The notes below the pieces were generated by a model. It was given only the letters and a program-made list of their open reading frames with translations. It had not been told where the DNA came from and searched no databases. DNA of 28,076 bases from Candidatus Zhuqueibacterota bacterium (lineage in GTDB: Bacteria; BS750m-G25): positions 1-28,076 of the forward strand of contig JADHWK010000033.1 of NCBI GenBank assembly GCA_016783505.1, read 5' to 3'. Within the stretch, counting starts at the first letter, position 1. Each line of letters opens with the position of its first letter. Both the position numbers and the translations under genes were made by a program. Below are positions 9,801 through 16,880 of the stretch, in pieces.

Positions 9801-9847
9801 GTCTGGCTGAAAACCGATAAATCTGTCAGGCGCCAGACTAATCGGTT
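9801..9847 (+). other. Possible H-type pseudoknot RNA in the gene-free region
   Basis: Two 7-bp stems are interleaved: GTCTGGC (9801-9807) with GCCAGAC (9832-9838), and AACCGAT (9812-9818) with ATCGGTT (9841-9847). The first can gain TGA/TCA (9808-9810 with 9826-9828) across a GGC bulge. The order a-b-a'-b' defines a pseudoknot, and a terminator-like hairpin follows at 9871. It matches no riboswitch class I recognise. Confidence 0.4.
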
Positions 9848-9870
9848 GAATGTATTCTTTTGTATTTAAT

Positions 9871-9904
9871 ACCCACCCCGAGTATTCGCGGTGGGTTTCT
9901 TTTC
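9871..9904 (+). terminator. Terminator-like hairpin with a T-rich tail
   Basis: ACCCACCCCGA / TCGCGGTGGGT forms an 11-bp stem with one C-C mismatch and loop GTAT, followed by TTTCTTTTCTTT. The CCCACC/GGTGGG arms also resemble the REP palindromes elsewhere in the window. Confidence 0.55.
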
Positions 9905-10015
9905 TTTAGGATTTGAACACCTTGTGCCAACATAATAAGTAAATTATCCAAATCTGGGCTTAGAAGATGATACTTTTACATTAGAAACAATCCTCGAAAG
10001 TTCTTAGGCCGTTTA

Positions 10016-10048
10016 AAAAAAGCTAGCTTGCAATAAACTGGCTTTTTT
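10016..10048 (+). terminator. Rho-independent terminator in the gene-free region
   Basis: AAAAAAGCTAG / CTGGCTTTTTT forms an 11-bp stem with one G-T wobble and an 11-nt loop, ending in T6. No coding gene lies between this and the previous terminator, so a short untranslated transcript could end here. Confidence 0.65.
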
Positions 10049-10058
10049 GTTTAATGGC

Positions 10059-10087
10059 TTGACAATTAAATTTTTTAATGTTAAATT
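10059..10087 (+). promoter_or_regulatory. Candidate promoter upstream of moxR (first)
   Basis: TTGACA at 10059-10064, a 17-base spacer, and TAAATT at 10082-10087 in very AT-rich DNA just after a terminator. Confidence 0.35.
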
Positions 10088-10106
10088 AAAATATAATTTA
10101 TTTACA

Positions 10107-10134
10107 TTGACATTTCCGTTGGAACTTTTAGACT
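10107..10134 (+). promoter_or_regulatory. Candidate promoter upstream of moxR (second)
   Basis: TTGACA at 10107-10112, a 16-base spacer, and TAGACT at 10129-10134. A transcript from here would read through the three-way-junction fold at 10179-10231 before reaching moxR. Confidence 0.35.
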
Positions 10135-10178
10135 AAATAAAAGTTGTAAGATTTAGAAGACATTATTGGCAATCCCGT

Positions 10179-10231
10179 AAAAAGGTCTATCCTGAAGAAT
10201 AGAAACCGTTAAAACGGTTATGAGCCTTTTT
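10179..10231 (+). other. Three-way-junction RNA fold ending in a T run, upstream of moxR
   Basis: An outer stem AAAAGG/CCTTTT (7 bp with the flanking A-T pair, 10179-10185 with 10225-10231) encloses TCTAT/ATAGA (10186-10203) and AACCGTT/AACGGTT (10204-10219), with no unpaired bases between the first three strands and a 5-nt linker before the closing strand. The T run makes it terminator-like, so it could be a leader attenuator. The AACCGTT hairpin also recurs upstream of the transposase at 19860. Confidence 0.4.
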
Positions 10232-10245
10232 TTATTTGTCTTAAG

Positions 10246-10265
10246 CCCCCGACTCAAGTCGGGGG
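10246..10265. repeat. REP-like 20-bp palindrome
   Basis: CCCCCGACTCAAGTCGGGGG has 9-bp arms and a 2-nt loop, the same format as the palindromes flanking the transposase at 19896-20357. It lies 26 bases from the AACCGTT palindrome at 10204-10219, mirroring the pair at 19816-19875 in the opposite orientation. Confidence 0.65.
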
Positions 10266-10316
10266 TTAACTTGGTTTTTCCAGTGGGATTATTATTTCTT
10301 TTTGTAGAGGAGAATC

Positions 10317-11306
10317 ATGAATAAGGACATTCAGGTTATCAATGAGACGATTAAAGAACAGAGTGCCTTTGTGGACAAATTGGTTTCCGAGGTGGGCAAG
10401 GTCATCGTGGGTCAAAAATATATGGTGGAAAGACTTCTGATCGGGCTTCTGTCCAACGGACACATTCTTCTGGAAGGGGTGCCCGGGCTGGCCAAAACCA
10501 TGGCGGTCAAAACCCTATCGGCGGCCATCAAGACCAAATTTCAAAGGCTGCAATTTACCCCGGACCTGCTGCCCGCCGACTTGATCGGAACGTTGGTTTA
10601 TAACCAGCATGACGGAAAATTTACGGTCAAGAAGGGACCCATCTTTGCCAACCTGATCCTGGCCGATGAGATCAACCGCTCCCCGGCCAAGGTGCAGTCG
10701 GCCCTCCTGGAGGCCATGCAGGAGAGGCAGGTAACGATTGGTGAGAATACCTTTAAGCTCGACGAGCCCTTTCTGGTCTTAGCAACCCAGAACCCCATCG
10801 AGCAGGAGGGGACCTATCCCCTCCCGGAGGCCCAGATAGACCGCTTCATGCTGAAACTGAAAATTACCTATCCCAACCAGGGCGAGGAGCTGGAGATTAT
10901 GCGTCGAATGGCGCGGATGGACGGGATAAAAGTGAACGCCGTCGTTTCCCCAAAGGATATCCTCAAGGCCCGGAAGGCGGTGGATAGCATCTATTTGGAT
11001 GAAAAGATCGAAAAGTATATTCTGGATATCGTCTTTGCCACCCGAAATCCGGAGGATTATGGGCTGGAAGATCTGAAGAGCCTGATTGCTTATGGTGCCT
11101 CACCCCGGGCCTCTATTTATCTGGTGATAACATCCAAGGCGCACGCTTTCTTAAAGAAACGGGGGTATGTGATCCCAGAAGACATCCGGGCCATTGGGAT
11201 GGACATCCTCCGCCATCGAATCATCGTCACCTATGAGGCGGAGGCCGAGGAGGTGACTTCGGAAGACATTGTTCAGAAAATATTCGATACGATTGAGGTG
11301 CCTTAG
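10317..11306 (+). CDS. moxR: MoxR-type AAA+ ATPase, first gene of the Bat operon
   Basis: A 329-aa AAA+ ATPase. Walker A is GVPGLAKT (54-61), Walker B is LILADEIN (113-120), and sensor 1 is in LATQNP (155-160); the small C-terminal lid domain follows. MoxR proteins act as chaperone-like ATPases with VWA-domain partners to mature or insert metal centres and complexes, and here the VWA partners (DUF58, BatA, BatB) follow in the same orientation. GAGGAGA shortly before the ATG is a good ribosome-binding site. The long gene-free region upstream supplies candidate promoters and a structured leader. Unusually, moxR does not abut the DUF58 gene: 584 bases with a four-helix-bundle gene separate them. 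Confidence 0.93.
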   Translation: MNKDIQVINETIKEQSAFVDKLVSEVGKVIVGQKYMVERLLIGLLSNGHILLEGVPGLAKTMAVKTLSAAIKTKFQRLQFTPDLLPADLIGTLVYNQHDGKFTVKKGPIFANLILADEINRSPAKVQSALLEAMQERQVTIGENTFKLDEPFLVLATQNPIEQEGTYPLPEAQIDRFMLKLKITYPNQGEELEIMRRMARMDGIKVNAVVSPKDILKARKAVDSIYLDEKIEKYILDIVFATRNPEDYGLEDLKSLIAYGASPRASIYLVITSKAHAFLKKRGYVIPEDIRAIGMDILRHRIIVTYEAEAEEVTSEDIVQKIFDTIEVP

Positions 11307-11358
11307 TCCGCTGTCAGCGATCCGCTGTCGGCAGTCCGCTGTCAGCTATCCGTTTTCA
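11305..11358. repeat. Degenerate TCCGCTGTC repeat array after moxR
   Basis: Quasi-repeats of about ten bases, including three copies of TCCGCTGTC and then TATCCG, begin at the moxR stop codon. The array at 11820-11881 carries the same words in reverse complement, so the two flank the four-helix-bundle gene as inverted arrays. Confidence 0.6.
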
Positions 11359-11428
11359 GATGTAATCATTTAACTTTTTGGGGAAGAACCCGTAGGTTAT
11401 AAAAAACCTATCCAAGAAAGGATAAGCT

Positions 11429-11779
11429 ATGAGAGACTATCGTAAGTTGAAGATTTGGAATGAGTCCATGGATTATGTTGTAGCCGTCTATAAATTCTCC
11501 AAGATTTTACCCAAAAGTGAGGAATACAATCTGATTTCACAGATAAAAAGGGCGGCAACATCCATTCCTTTGAACATTTCAGAAGGTGCAGGGTGTGGAA
11601 CAAACAAGGAATTTCAACAGTTTTTATGGTATGCCTATCGTTCCACAAATGAAGTATTGACATGCCTGGAATTGTCATTACGATTAAATTTCTGTCAGCG
11701 CAAACAGGTTGAAGCCTTGAGTGATTGGGGTGACAAAATCTGTGGCATGATTTATTCTTTTGTCAAAAAATTAGATTGA
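11429..11779 (+). CDS. Four-helix-bundle protein (23S rRNA intervening-sequence protein family)
   Basis: A 116-aa protein matching the family first described from intervening sequences of 23S rRNA genes. Hallmarks are MRDYRKLKIWNESMDYV at the start, QIKRAATSIPLNISEGAG in the middle, then KEFQQFLWYAYRSTNEV and a final amphipathic helix. The family forms four-helix bundles related to the diversity-generating-retroelement protein Avd; its cellular role is largely unknown. AAGG at 11418-11421 is the ribosome-binding site and lies partly inside a small hairpin (TATCC/GGATA, 11409-11424). Base use is more AT-rich than moxR and the DUF58 gene. It separates two genes that are normally adjacent and is flanked by inverted repeat arrays, which suggests insertion. 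No reverse transcriptase or variable-region gene is nearby. Confidence 0.8.
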   Translation: MRDYRKLKIWNESMDYVVAVYKFSKILPKSEEYNLISQIKRAATSIPLNISEGAGCGTNKEFQQFLWYAYRSTNEVLTCLELSLRLNFCQRKQVEALSDWGDKICGMIYSFVKKLD

Positions 11780-11819
11780 CGTAAAGTTTTTAGAGGAAAT
11801 CCCTTGTTGTGAAAGGTAT

Positions 11820-11881
11820 GATTGCTGACTGCGAATGACGGATATCTGATTGCGGATAGCGGATAACGGATTGCGGGTGGC
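11820..11881. repeat. Degenerate GCGGATARC repeat array before the DUF58 gene
   Basis: Repeated words GATTGCGGATAGCGGATAAC and GACGGATATCTG extend up to the DUF58 start. It is the inverted counterpart of 11305-11358 and shares CTGATTGCGGA (11846-11856) with the element inside hypF (27894-27904). Confidence 0.6.
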
Positions 11882-11890
11882 GGGAATATC

Positions 11891-12769
11891 ATGATCCCGA
11901 AGGAAATCTTAAAGAAAGTCCGATTGGTCGAGATAAAGACACGGGGGTTAGTAAACGAGGTCTTTTCCGGGGAATACCATTCGGTGTTCAAGGGGAGGGG
12001 GATCGAATTTGCAGAGGTGAGGGAATATCAGGTCGGGGACGACATCCGCACCATTGATTGGAACGTTACCGCCCGGACGGGACATCCCCATATAAAGATC
12101 TTTGATGAGGAAAGGGAGCTGGTGGTTATGTTCCTGGTGGACCTCTCCGGTTCGGGGGAGTTTGGAACCCACCGCCAGTTTAAAAGGGAGATCGGCGCTG
12201 AGGTCTGCGCCCTGCTCGCCTTTTCAGCCGCCAAAAACAACGACAAGGTGGGTCTGATCGCCTTTAGCGATCGCATCGAAAAGTTCGTCCCCCCCAAGAA
12301 GGGACGGGGCCACGTCTTCCGGATCATCAGGGAACTCTTGTATTTCACCCCAGAAAGCCGACGAACCCATATCGGCCAGGCACTAGAATACCTGAATCGG
12401 GTGATCAGGAAAAGATGTATTGTCTTTTTGGTCTCCGATTTCTGGGATGAGGGGTACGAAAGACCCCTGCAGATTCTGGCCAGAAAGCACGACCTTATCG
12501 CCATTACCCTCTATGACCCCCGGGAGGCGGAACTGCCCCGGGCCGGCTTTGTGGAGCTGAAAGATGCCGAGAGCGACGAGGTCTTCGTCGTTGATACCAG
12601 CAATGAGCGATTAAGACAGCGATACCGGGAGGAATTTATTAGAAAAAAACTGGAACGGGAAAGGTTGTTTAAGTCATTGAAAGTGGATTTAATTACCTTA
12701 CGCACCGATCAATCATACGTTCAGCCAATTGTTCAGTTTTTTAAGATGAGGGAACGGCGCTTCCGATGA
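11891..12769 (+). CDS. DUF58 / VWA-like protein of the Bat operon
   Basis: A 292-aa protein. The DUF58 core GRGIEFAEVREYQVGDDIR (36-54) leads into TIDWNVTARTGHPHIKIF. A VWA-like fold begins VVMFLVDLSGSGEFG, with an intact MIDAS-type DxSxS at residues 84-88. DUF58 proteins are regular partners of MoxR ATPases and are thought to recruit them to the VWA membrane proteins. No membrane segment is obvious, so it is probably cytoplasmic. The ATG follows the repeat array immediately and has no strong ribosome-binding site. The stop (TGA) lies at 12767-12769. In intact versions of this operon the next gene would follow closely; here 379 bases of repeats intervene. Confidence 0.9.
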   Translation: MIPKEILKKVRLVEIKTRGLVNEVFSGEYHSVFKGRGIEFAEVREYQVGDDIRTIDWNVTARTGHPHIKIFDEERELVVMFLVDLSGSGEFGTHRQFKREIGAEVCALLAFSAAKNNDKVGLIAFSDRIEKFVPPKKGRGHVFRIIRELLYFTPESRRTHIGQALEYLNRVIRKRCIVFLVSDFWDEGYERPLQILARKHDLIAITLYDPREAELPRAGFVELKDAESDEVFVVDTSNERLRQRYREEFIRKKLERERLFKSLKVDLITLRTDQSYVQPIVQFFKMRERRFR

Positions 12770-13105
12770 ACTCAGAGGACGCAGAAACGCAGAATCCCTC
12801 AGAGGACATAGAAGAACTCAGCCCCGTCCCAAGATCGTTTTCCCCTGGGAGCGTAGCCTCCTACCCTAGCCGGGCACGGCGGACCGGGCAGGCAAGATTC
12901 TTGGGCCGAAAGGATCTTGGCAACTGGAATAATGGTCTACAGCCCGTAGGGAATGATGGATAAATGGAAGGATAGAAAAATTGAAGGATGGACGAATGCC
13001 CCCCTGGCCGGGCAGGCAAGGCCCGTATGGGGAGGAATGGGTACACCCAACCTTCCAGCATTCCAACATTCCCCTACAGGTCTTCGGACAATCTTCCATC
13101 ATTCC
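12770..13105. repeat. Composite dispersed-repeat block between the DUF58 gene and batX
   Basis: This 379-base gap is made of repeat pieces. Around 12775-12800 is CAGAGGACGCAGAAACGCAG. The 56-base copy is at 12842-12897. GGAATGATGGA (12950-12960) is the exact inverse of 13095-13105. CCGGGCAGGCAAG occurs at 12884-12896 and again at 13008-13020. ATTCCCCTACAGGTC at 13068-13082 is an exact inverse of 18845-18859. Short open frames through the block are read from repeat sequence and are not believable. Confidence 0.65.
12842..12897 (+). repeat. 56-bp exact repeat, copy 1
   Basis: It begins CCCCTGGGAGCGTAGCC and ends GACCGGGCAGGCAAGA. It is identical by eye to 18791-18846, in the same orientation. 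Confidence 0.85.
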
Positions 13106-13148
13106 AGAAATGACAGATTTGGAAAATATTTTCACTAAGTTTTAGATC

Positions 13149-14120
13149 ATGGGGATCAGGAATATCCTTTTGACAGGGTTGTTATTGTGGGTATCGCTGT
13201 CATTTGCCGATGATGTTCGGATAAAGGCCGAGCTAGAACCGGATACCGCGTTGGTGGGGGACTGGATTAGTTTCTCCCTTTTCATCGAACACGACCAAGG
13301 GATAAAGGTTGACCTGCCCCAGCTTCAGGGGCGGGTAGGGGATCTGGAGGTGATTAAGCCGGGGGAGTGGAAATCTAAAAAGTCAAAAGGGAGGATCATT
13401 GACCAAATGGCGACTACCTGTGCGGTATATGATACGGGCCATTTTGTCATTCCGGAAATACCTATCTTCTACCAAAAGGTCGGGGATACCACCCGGTACC
13501 AGATTAACAGTCAACCCCTTGGGGTTTTTATTGCCAGTGTGCTGGACTCCTCCGTCACCGATATTCTGGACATTAAGGGGCCGGTGGCCTTTCCCCGACC
13601 CTTGCGGGAGAAGCTGTTCTGGGCCATGATTTTTATGATCCCCCTGGCTCTGGGAGCGTTGGCTTACATCTATGTTAAAAGAAAGAAAGGGGGACCGAAA
13701 AAAATCCTGGCGGCGTCCCCCCCTTTAGTTCCCCCCCATGAGTGGGCTTATCAGGAATTGGAGAAATTAAAAGGGTCTTCCCTTCTCCTGCAGGGAAAGT
13801 TCAAAGCCTATTATTCCAGGGCTTCCGAAATCGTCTGCACCTATCTTGAAAGGCGTTATCCCATTCGGGCAGTGGAGATGACGTCAACCGAGCTTATTGA
13901 ATGGTTTTCACAATCCAAATTGTCCGACGGTATTTTAGAGATGGTGAGGAGCTTTCTGGAAAAGTGCGATCTGGTGAAATTTGCCAAGCATCGGCCCCTA
14001 TCCCAGGAAAACGAAGAGGTTCTCCTTCAGGCCTACCAGATTGTGGATAGAACCAAACTCGGGGTTGAAAAGTGCTGGGGAAATGAAACTCCCAAAAGAA
14101 AAAAACAATCTGAGCTTTAG
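13149..14120 (+). CDS. BatX: signal-peptide, single-TM protein of the Bat operon (BatD-like layout)
   Basis: A 323-aa protein. The signal peptide (MGIRNILLTGLLLWVSLSFA, about 1-20) leads to a beta-rich extracytoplasmic domain (about 21-150), one membrane helix (FWAMIFMIPLALGALAYIYV, about 157-177) and a cytoplasmic helical domain containing AYYSRASEIVCTYLERRYPI and STELIEWFSQSKLSD. This is the layout of the BatD C-terminal half, and such a gene commonly sits between DUF58 and BatA in these operons. It probably bridges periplasmic sensing and the cytoplasmic MoxR/VWA machinery (inferred). No clear ribosome-binding site precedes the ATG. I name it by position and layout, not by a recognised motif. 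Confidence 0.65.
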   Translation: MGIRNILLTGLLLWVSLSFADDVRIKAELEPDTALVGDWISFSLFIEHDQGIKVDLPQLQGRVGDLEVIKPGEWKSKKSKGRIIDQMATTCAVYDTGHFVIPEIPIFYQKVGDTTRYQINSQPLGVFIASVLDSSVTDILDIKGPVAFPRPLREKLFWAMIFMIPLALGALAYIYVKRKKGGPKKILAASPPLVPPHEWAYQELEKLKGSSLLLQGKFKAYYSRASEIVCTYLERRYPIRAVEMTSTELIEWFSQSKLSDGILEMVRSFLEKCDLVKFAKHRPLSQENEEVLLQAYQIVDRTKLGVEKCWGNETPKRKKQSEL

Positions 14121-14237
14121 AGGAGAGAAGCACAGATAGTAAAAAATATTCCGATAGTCCAACATTGCTCATATCAAGACATATTAACTAAATAATTAAT
14201 AGTAAATAACTTTTAATAATTTTTGAGGTATCAGAAA

Positions 14238-15341
14238 ATGGAAAATGTGGTGTATCTGTTGGGTGCCGGATTTTCTGCTCCTTTAGGGTTGCCCGTTATG
14301 GATAATTTCCTAGAAAAATCAAAAGATATGTATTTTGAAACACCTGATAAATTTAAACATTTCTTAAAGGTTTTTGATACGATAAAAGAAATGTCTATTA
14401 GTAAGAATTATTTTTCGACAGATTTGTTTAATATTGAAGAAATATTATCAATTCTTGAAATGAAAACTAGTCTTGGGGAAAATGGTTCAAGTCGCTTTTT
14501 TATTAAATATATCATTGATGTTATTAATCATTTTACTCCATCGATTGTACCACATAAAAATCCTTTAATTGGGAATTGGAATGAGCATATTTTTGGGGAT
14601 AAACCAATAGCAAACTACTATGGATATTTTGTATCCTCTTTATTAAATGCTCAAACTACTCGGAGAATAGTAGAAGATAATTATGGTAACAAATCCCCCA
14701 TTTATAAGTTATCAAAAGATAGCAATCACCAAGCAAAATATTCTGTTATTACTTTAAATTATGATTTAGTTATTGAAAATTATTGCAATTTTTTAAATCA
14801 AAATTTAGAATTTTGCAATGACATCAAATTTATAAAACCATACAATAATTTTAATGTCGAATCTTCTAAATTCCCAGTTATTGCAAAATTACATGGTAGT
14901 ATTGATACAGGGAAAATTATCCCCCCTACTTGGAACAAATTATTAAATAAGCGCGAGATAAAGGATGCTTGGAAAGCTGCACATAAGCTTTTAATTAAAG
15001 CAAACCATATTAGAATCATTGGTTATTCTCTTCCAACCACAGATTCTTATGTAAGATATCTTTTTAAATCTGCCATTATCTATTCACTTCATTTAAAAAA
15101 TATTGACGTGATTTGTTTGGATCACAATGGTGAAATAAAAAAACGATATGATGAATTCATCCAATTTAAAAATTATCGTTTTATTCCTGAAGACACCCTT
15201 AATTATCTAAAACAGAATTTTGAGCTAAACGAATCGTTTGAAAGACCCGACTCAAAAACGATGAAAGGATCTTTTAACAGATTGGAACAAGCTCATAATA
15301 GTTTTATGACCAGTTATATTTTATTACATCAATCTAATTAA
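14238..15341 (+). CDS. Stand-alone SIR2-like NADase/sirtuin-fold protein
   Basis: A 367-aa protein with the SIR2 Rossmann motifs in order: GAGFSAPLGLP (9-19) for NAD binding; TLNYD (172-176), equivalent to the TQNID motif; KLHGS (217-221) with the catalytic His at 219; and IIGYSLPTTD (260-269). The zinc-binding Cys pairs of true deacetylase sirtuins are not seen, so it belongs with SIR2-like proteins found in antiphage systems, several of which cleave NAD+. No partner domain is fused and no partner gene is adjacent. The frame is open from TTG 14223, but GAGG at 14225-14228 fits ATG 14238. The gene is far more AT-rich than the Bat genes around it and lies between batX and batA, both strong signs of transfer. 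Confidence 0.78.
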   Translation: MENVVYLLGAGFSAPLGLPVMDNFLEKSKDMYFETPDKFKHFLKVFDTIKEMSISKNYFSTDLFNIEEILSILEMKTSLGENGSSRFFIKYIIDVINHFTPSIVPHKNPLIGNWNEHIFGDKPIANYYGYFVSSLLNAQTTRRIVEDNYGNKSPIYKLSKDSNHQAKYSVITLNYDLVIENYCNFLNQNLEFCNDIKFIKPYNNFNVESSKFPVIAKLHGSIDTGKIIPPTWNKLLNKREIKDAWKAAHKLLIKANHIRIIGYSLPTTDSYVRYLFKSAIIYSLHLKNIDVICLDHNGEIKKRYDEFIQFKNYRFIPEDTLNYLKQNFELNESFERPDSKTMKGSFNRLEQAHNSFMTSYILLHQSN

Positions 15342-15490
15342 CACTTTGGAAATTATGAAAAAATAATAACCTGCACATGCACCGAACGCAACGTAGCACT
15401 ATTACTTAACAATTTTATTTCTCGTTTAACGATCACGCTGTTGATTGCCAAACGCTAATTAAACTGAATAACCATAAAAATCTATCAAAC

Positions 15491-16468
15491 ATGTTTGCCC
15501 ATCCCCAATTTTTTCTGCTGCTGTTGCTTGTTCCATTGATGGTCTTCTGGTACGTTAAGAAGCAGAAGAGAGCCCAGATTCAGTTTTCCACCATCAGCCT
15601 GCTGAAAGAGGTGGACAAAACCTCGTTGAAGAAATTCCGGCACATGCCGTTCATTTTCCGGTGTCTGGCGGTTGTTTTGATGGTCGTGGCCCTGGCCCGG
15701 CCCCAATCTACCAGTGAGACTAAGGAGGTGTTGACAGAAGGGATTGACATCATGCTGGCACTGGACATCTCCAGCTCCATGCTGGCCGAGGATTTTCAAC
15801 CGAAGAACCGGATCCAAGCGGCTAAGGAAGTAGCAGCAGAATTTATTGACGGCCGTATGAGCGATCGCATCGGGTTGGTGGCCTTTTCCGGGATGAGCTT
15901 TACCCAGTGCCCGTTAACCTTAGACTACGGGCTGTTGAAAAAACTCCTGAGCGAGATCGGGGTGGGCATGATCGAGGACGGCACCGCCATCGGGATGGCC
16001 ATCGCCAACGGGGTGAACCGGCTGCGGGATTTAAAGGCCAAGAGCAAGGTAATGATTCTGCTCACCGACGGCCAGAATAATCGGGGGGAACTGGATCCGG
16101 TCACCGCCGCTCAGACCGCTGCTGCCCTGGGCATTAAGGTCTATACCATTGGGGTGGGCAGTCGGGGGCAGGCGCCCTATCCGGTGGATACTCCATTTGG
16201 AAAACGCTATCAGATGGTCCCGGTGGACGTTGATGAGGACATGCTTAAGGAGGTAGCCAGGCTTACCGATGGCCGATACTTTCGGGCCACGAACGAAGAT
16301 AAACTAAGGGAGATTTATGGGGAGATTGATGAGCTGGAGAAGACTAAAATTAAGGTGAAGGAATATAGAAGATATGAAGAGCTTTTTTACGGCTATCTAT
16401 GGCTGGCACTGGCCTTTTTAACCACAGGGGTCGTTCTGGGGAACACCCGGTTCAGGAAGATTCCTTGA
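15491..16468 (+). CDS. batA: BatA: membrane-anchored VWA protein
   Basis: A 325-aa protein. Two N-terminal membrane helices (FFLLLLLVPLMVFWYV, 7-22; FIFRCLAVVLMVVALA, about 54-69) precede a VWA domain with an intact MIDAS: DISSS (92-96), Thr 165 in EDGTAIGMA and Asp 193 in LLTDGQNN. A last helix lies near the C-terminus (YGYLWLALAFLTTGVVLG). BatA and BatB are paralogous VWA proteins named for Bacteroides aerotolerance and thought to act with MoxR at the inner membrane. The VWA domain would face the cytoplasm. No Shine-Dalgarno is visible (the leader is A-rich), and the 149 bases after the SIR2 gene contain no clear promoter. Confidence 0.9.
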   Translation: MFAHPQFFLLLLLVPLMVFWYVKKQKRAQIQFSTISLLKEVDKTSLKKFRHMPFIFRCLAVVLMVVALARPQSTSETKEVLTEGIDIMLALDISSSMLAEDFQPKNRIQAAKEVAAEFIDGRMSDRIGLVAFSGMSFTQCPLTLDYGLLKKLLSEIGVGMIEDGTAIGMAIANGVNRLRDLKAKSKVMILLTDGQNNRGELDPVTAAQTAAALGIKVYTIGVGSRGQAPYPVDTPFGKRYQMVPVDVDEDMLKEVARLTDGRYFRATNEDKLREIYGEIDELEKTKIKVKEYRRYEELFYGYLWLALAFLTTGVVLGNTRFRKIP

Positions 16469-16495
16469 GTTAAATTCTTTAGTTTTTTCGGCTCT

Positions 16496-16648
16496 ATGTC
16501 GTTAAGTGTGGTATATTATGAGATATTTGAGGATATTTACCATGCAAAATCAAGAGAGAAACAAATTAAAGGCGGCTTAAGACAGAAAAAGATCAATCTG
16601 ATTAACAGTATGAACGGGAAATGGAAAGATATATACGACGAATTATGA
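16496..16648 (+). pseudogene. GIY-YIG nuclease remnant (C-terminal half)
   Basis: A 50-residue frame reads VVYYEIFEDIYHAKSREK, then QIKGGLRQKKINLINSM and ends KWKDIYDEL. This is the characteristic second half of small GIY-YIG endonucleases (YbaA/UPF0213-like). The N-terminal half with the GIY and YIG motifs and the catalytic Arg is absent, so it should be inactive even though it has an ATG. It lies in the batA-batB gap. Confidence 0.7.
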
Positions 16649-16667
16649 TCTATGTTTTAAACTAAAA

Positions 16668-16765
16668 AAAGATTGCTTCGGCCAAAAAACGGGCCTCGCA
16701 AAGACAAGCAAAAGAAACTGTCATTGCGAGGAATCCCGAGTATTCGGGATGACGAAGTAATCCTT
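16668..16765. repeat. 98-bp palindromic dispersed element, possibly the vapBC terminator
   Basis: Outer arms AAAGATTGCTTCG (16668-16680) and CGAAGTAATCCTT (16753-16765) pair at 11 of 13 positions. Inner arms CCTCGCAAAGACA (16694-16706) and TGTCATTGCGAGG (16719-16731) pair at 12 of 13. Each side carries its own small hairpin (GGCC/GGCC; CCCGA-GTAT-TCGGG). It resembles the ATTGCGAGG...GACGAAGCAATC repeats common in environmental genomes. Read on the minus strand the stem runs into seven T residues, so it could end the vapBC transcript. Confidence 0.6.
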
Positions 16766-16880
16766 AAAAGATAGTAGATGAACAAAAAAACATTGTGATG
16801 TATCATGAACGGAACTTTTTTCTTCTGCTTCATCCTTTTTGACAATTACCCATAGAAAACGACATAGACTCCTTCGTTCT

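Noticed and set aside
12766-12963. 65-codon frame overlapping the DUF58 stop by ATGA
   Set aside because: Nearly all of it is dispersed-repeat DNA, including the 56-mer repeated at 18791, so the overlap is probably chance.
15342-15490. Possible attC-like site after the SIR2 gene (TTAACAATTT ... GTTTAAC)
   Set aside because: The paired core-site arms do not form a proper attC stem, and no complete integron integrase is present.
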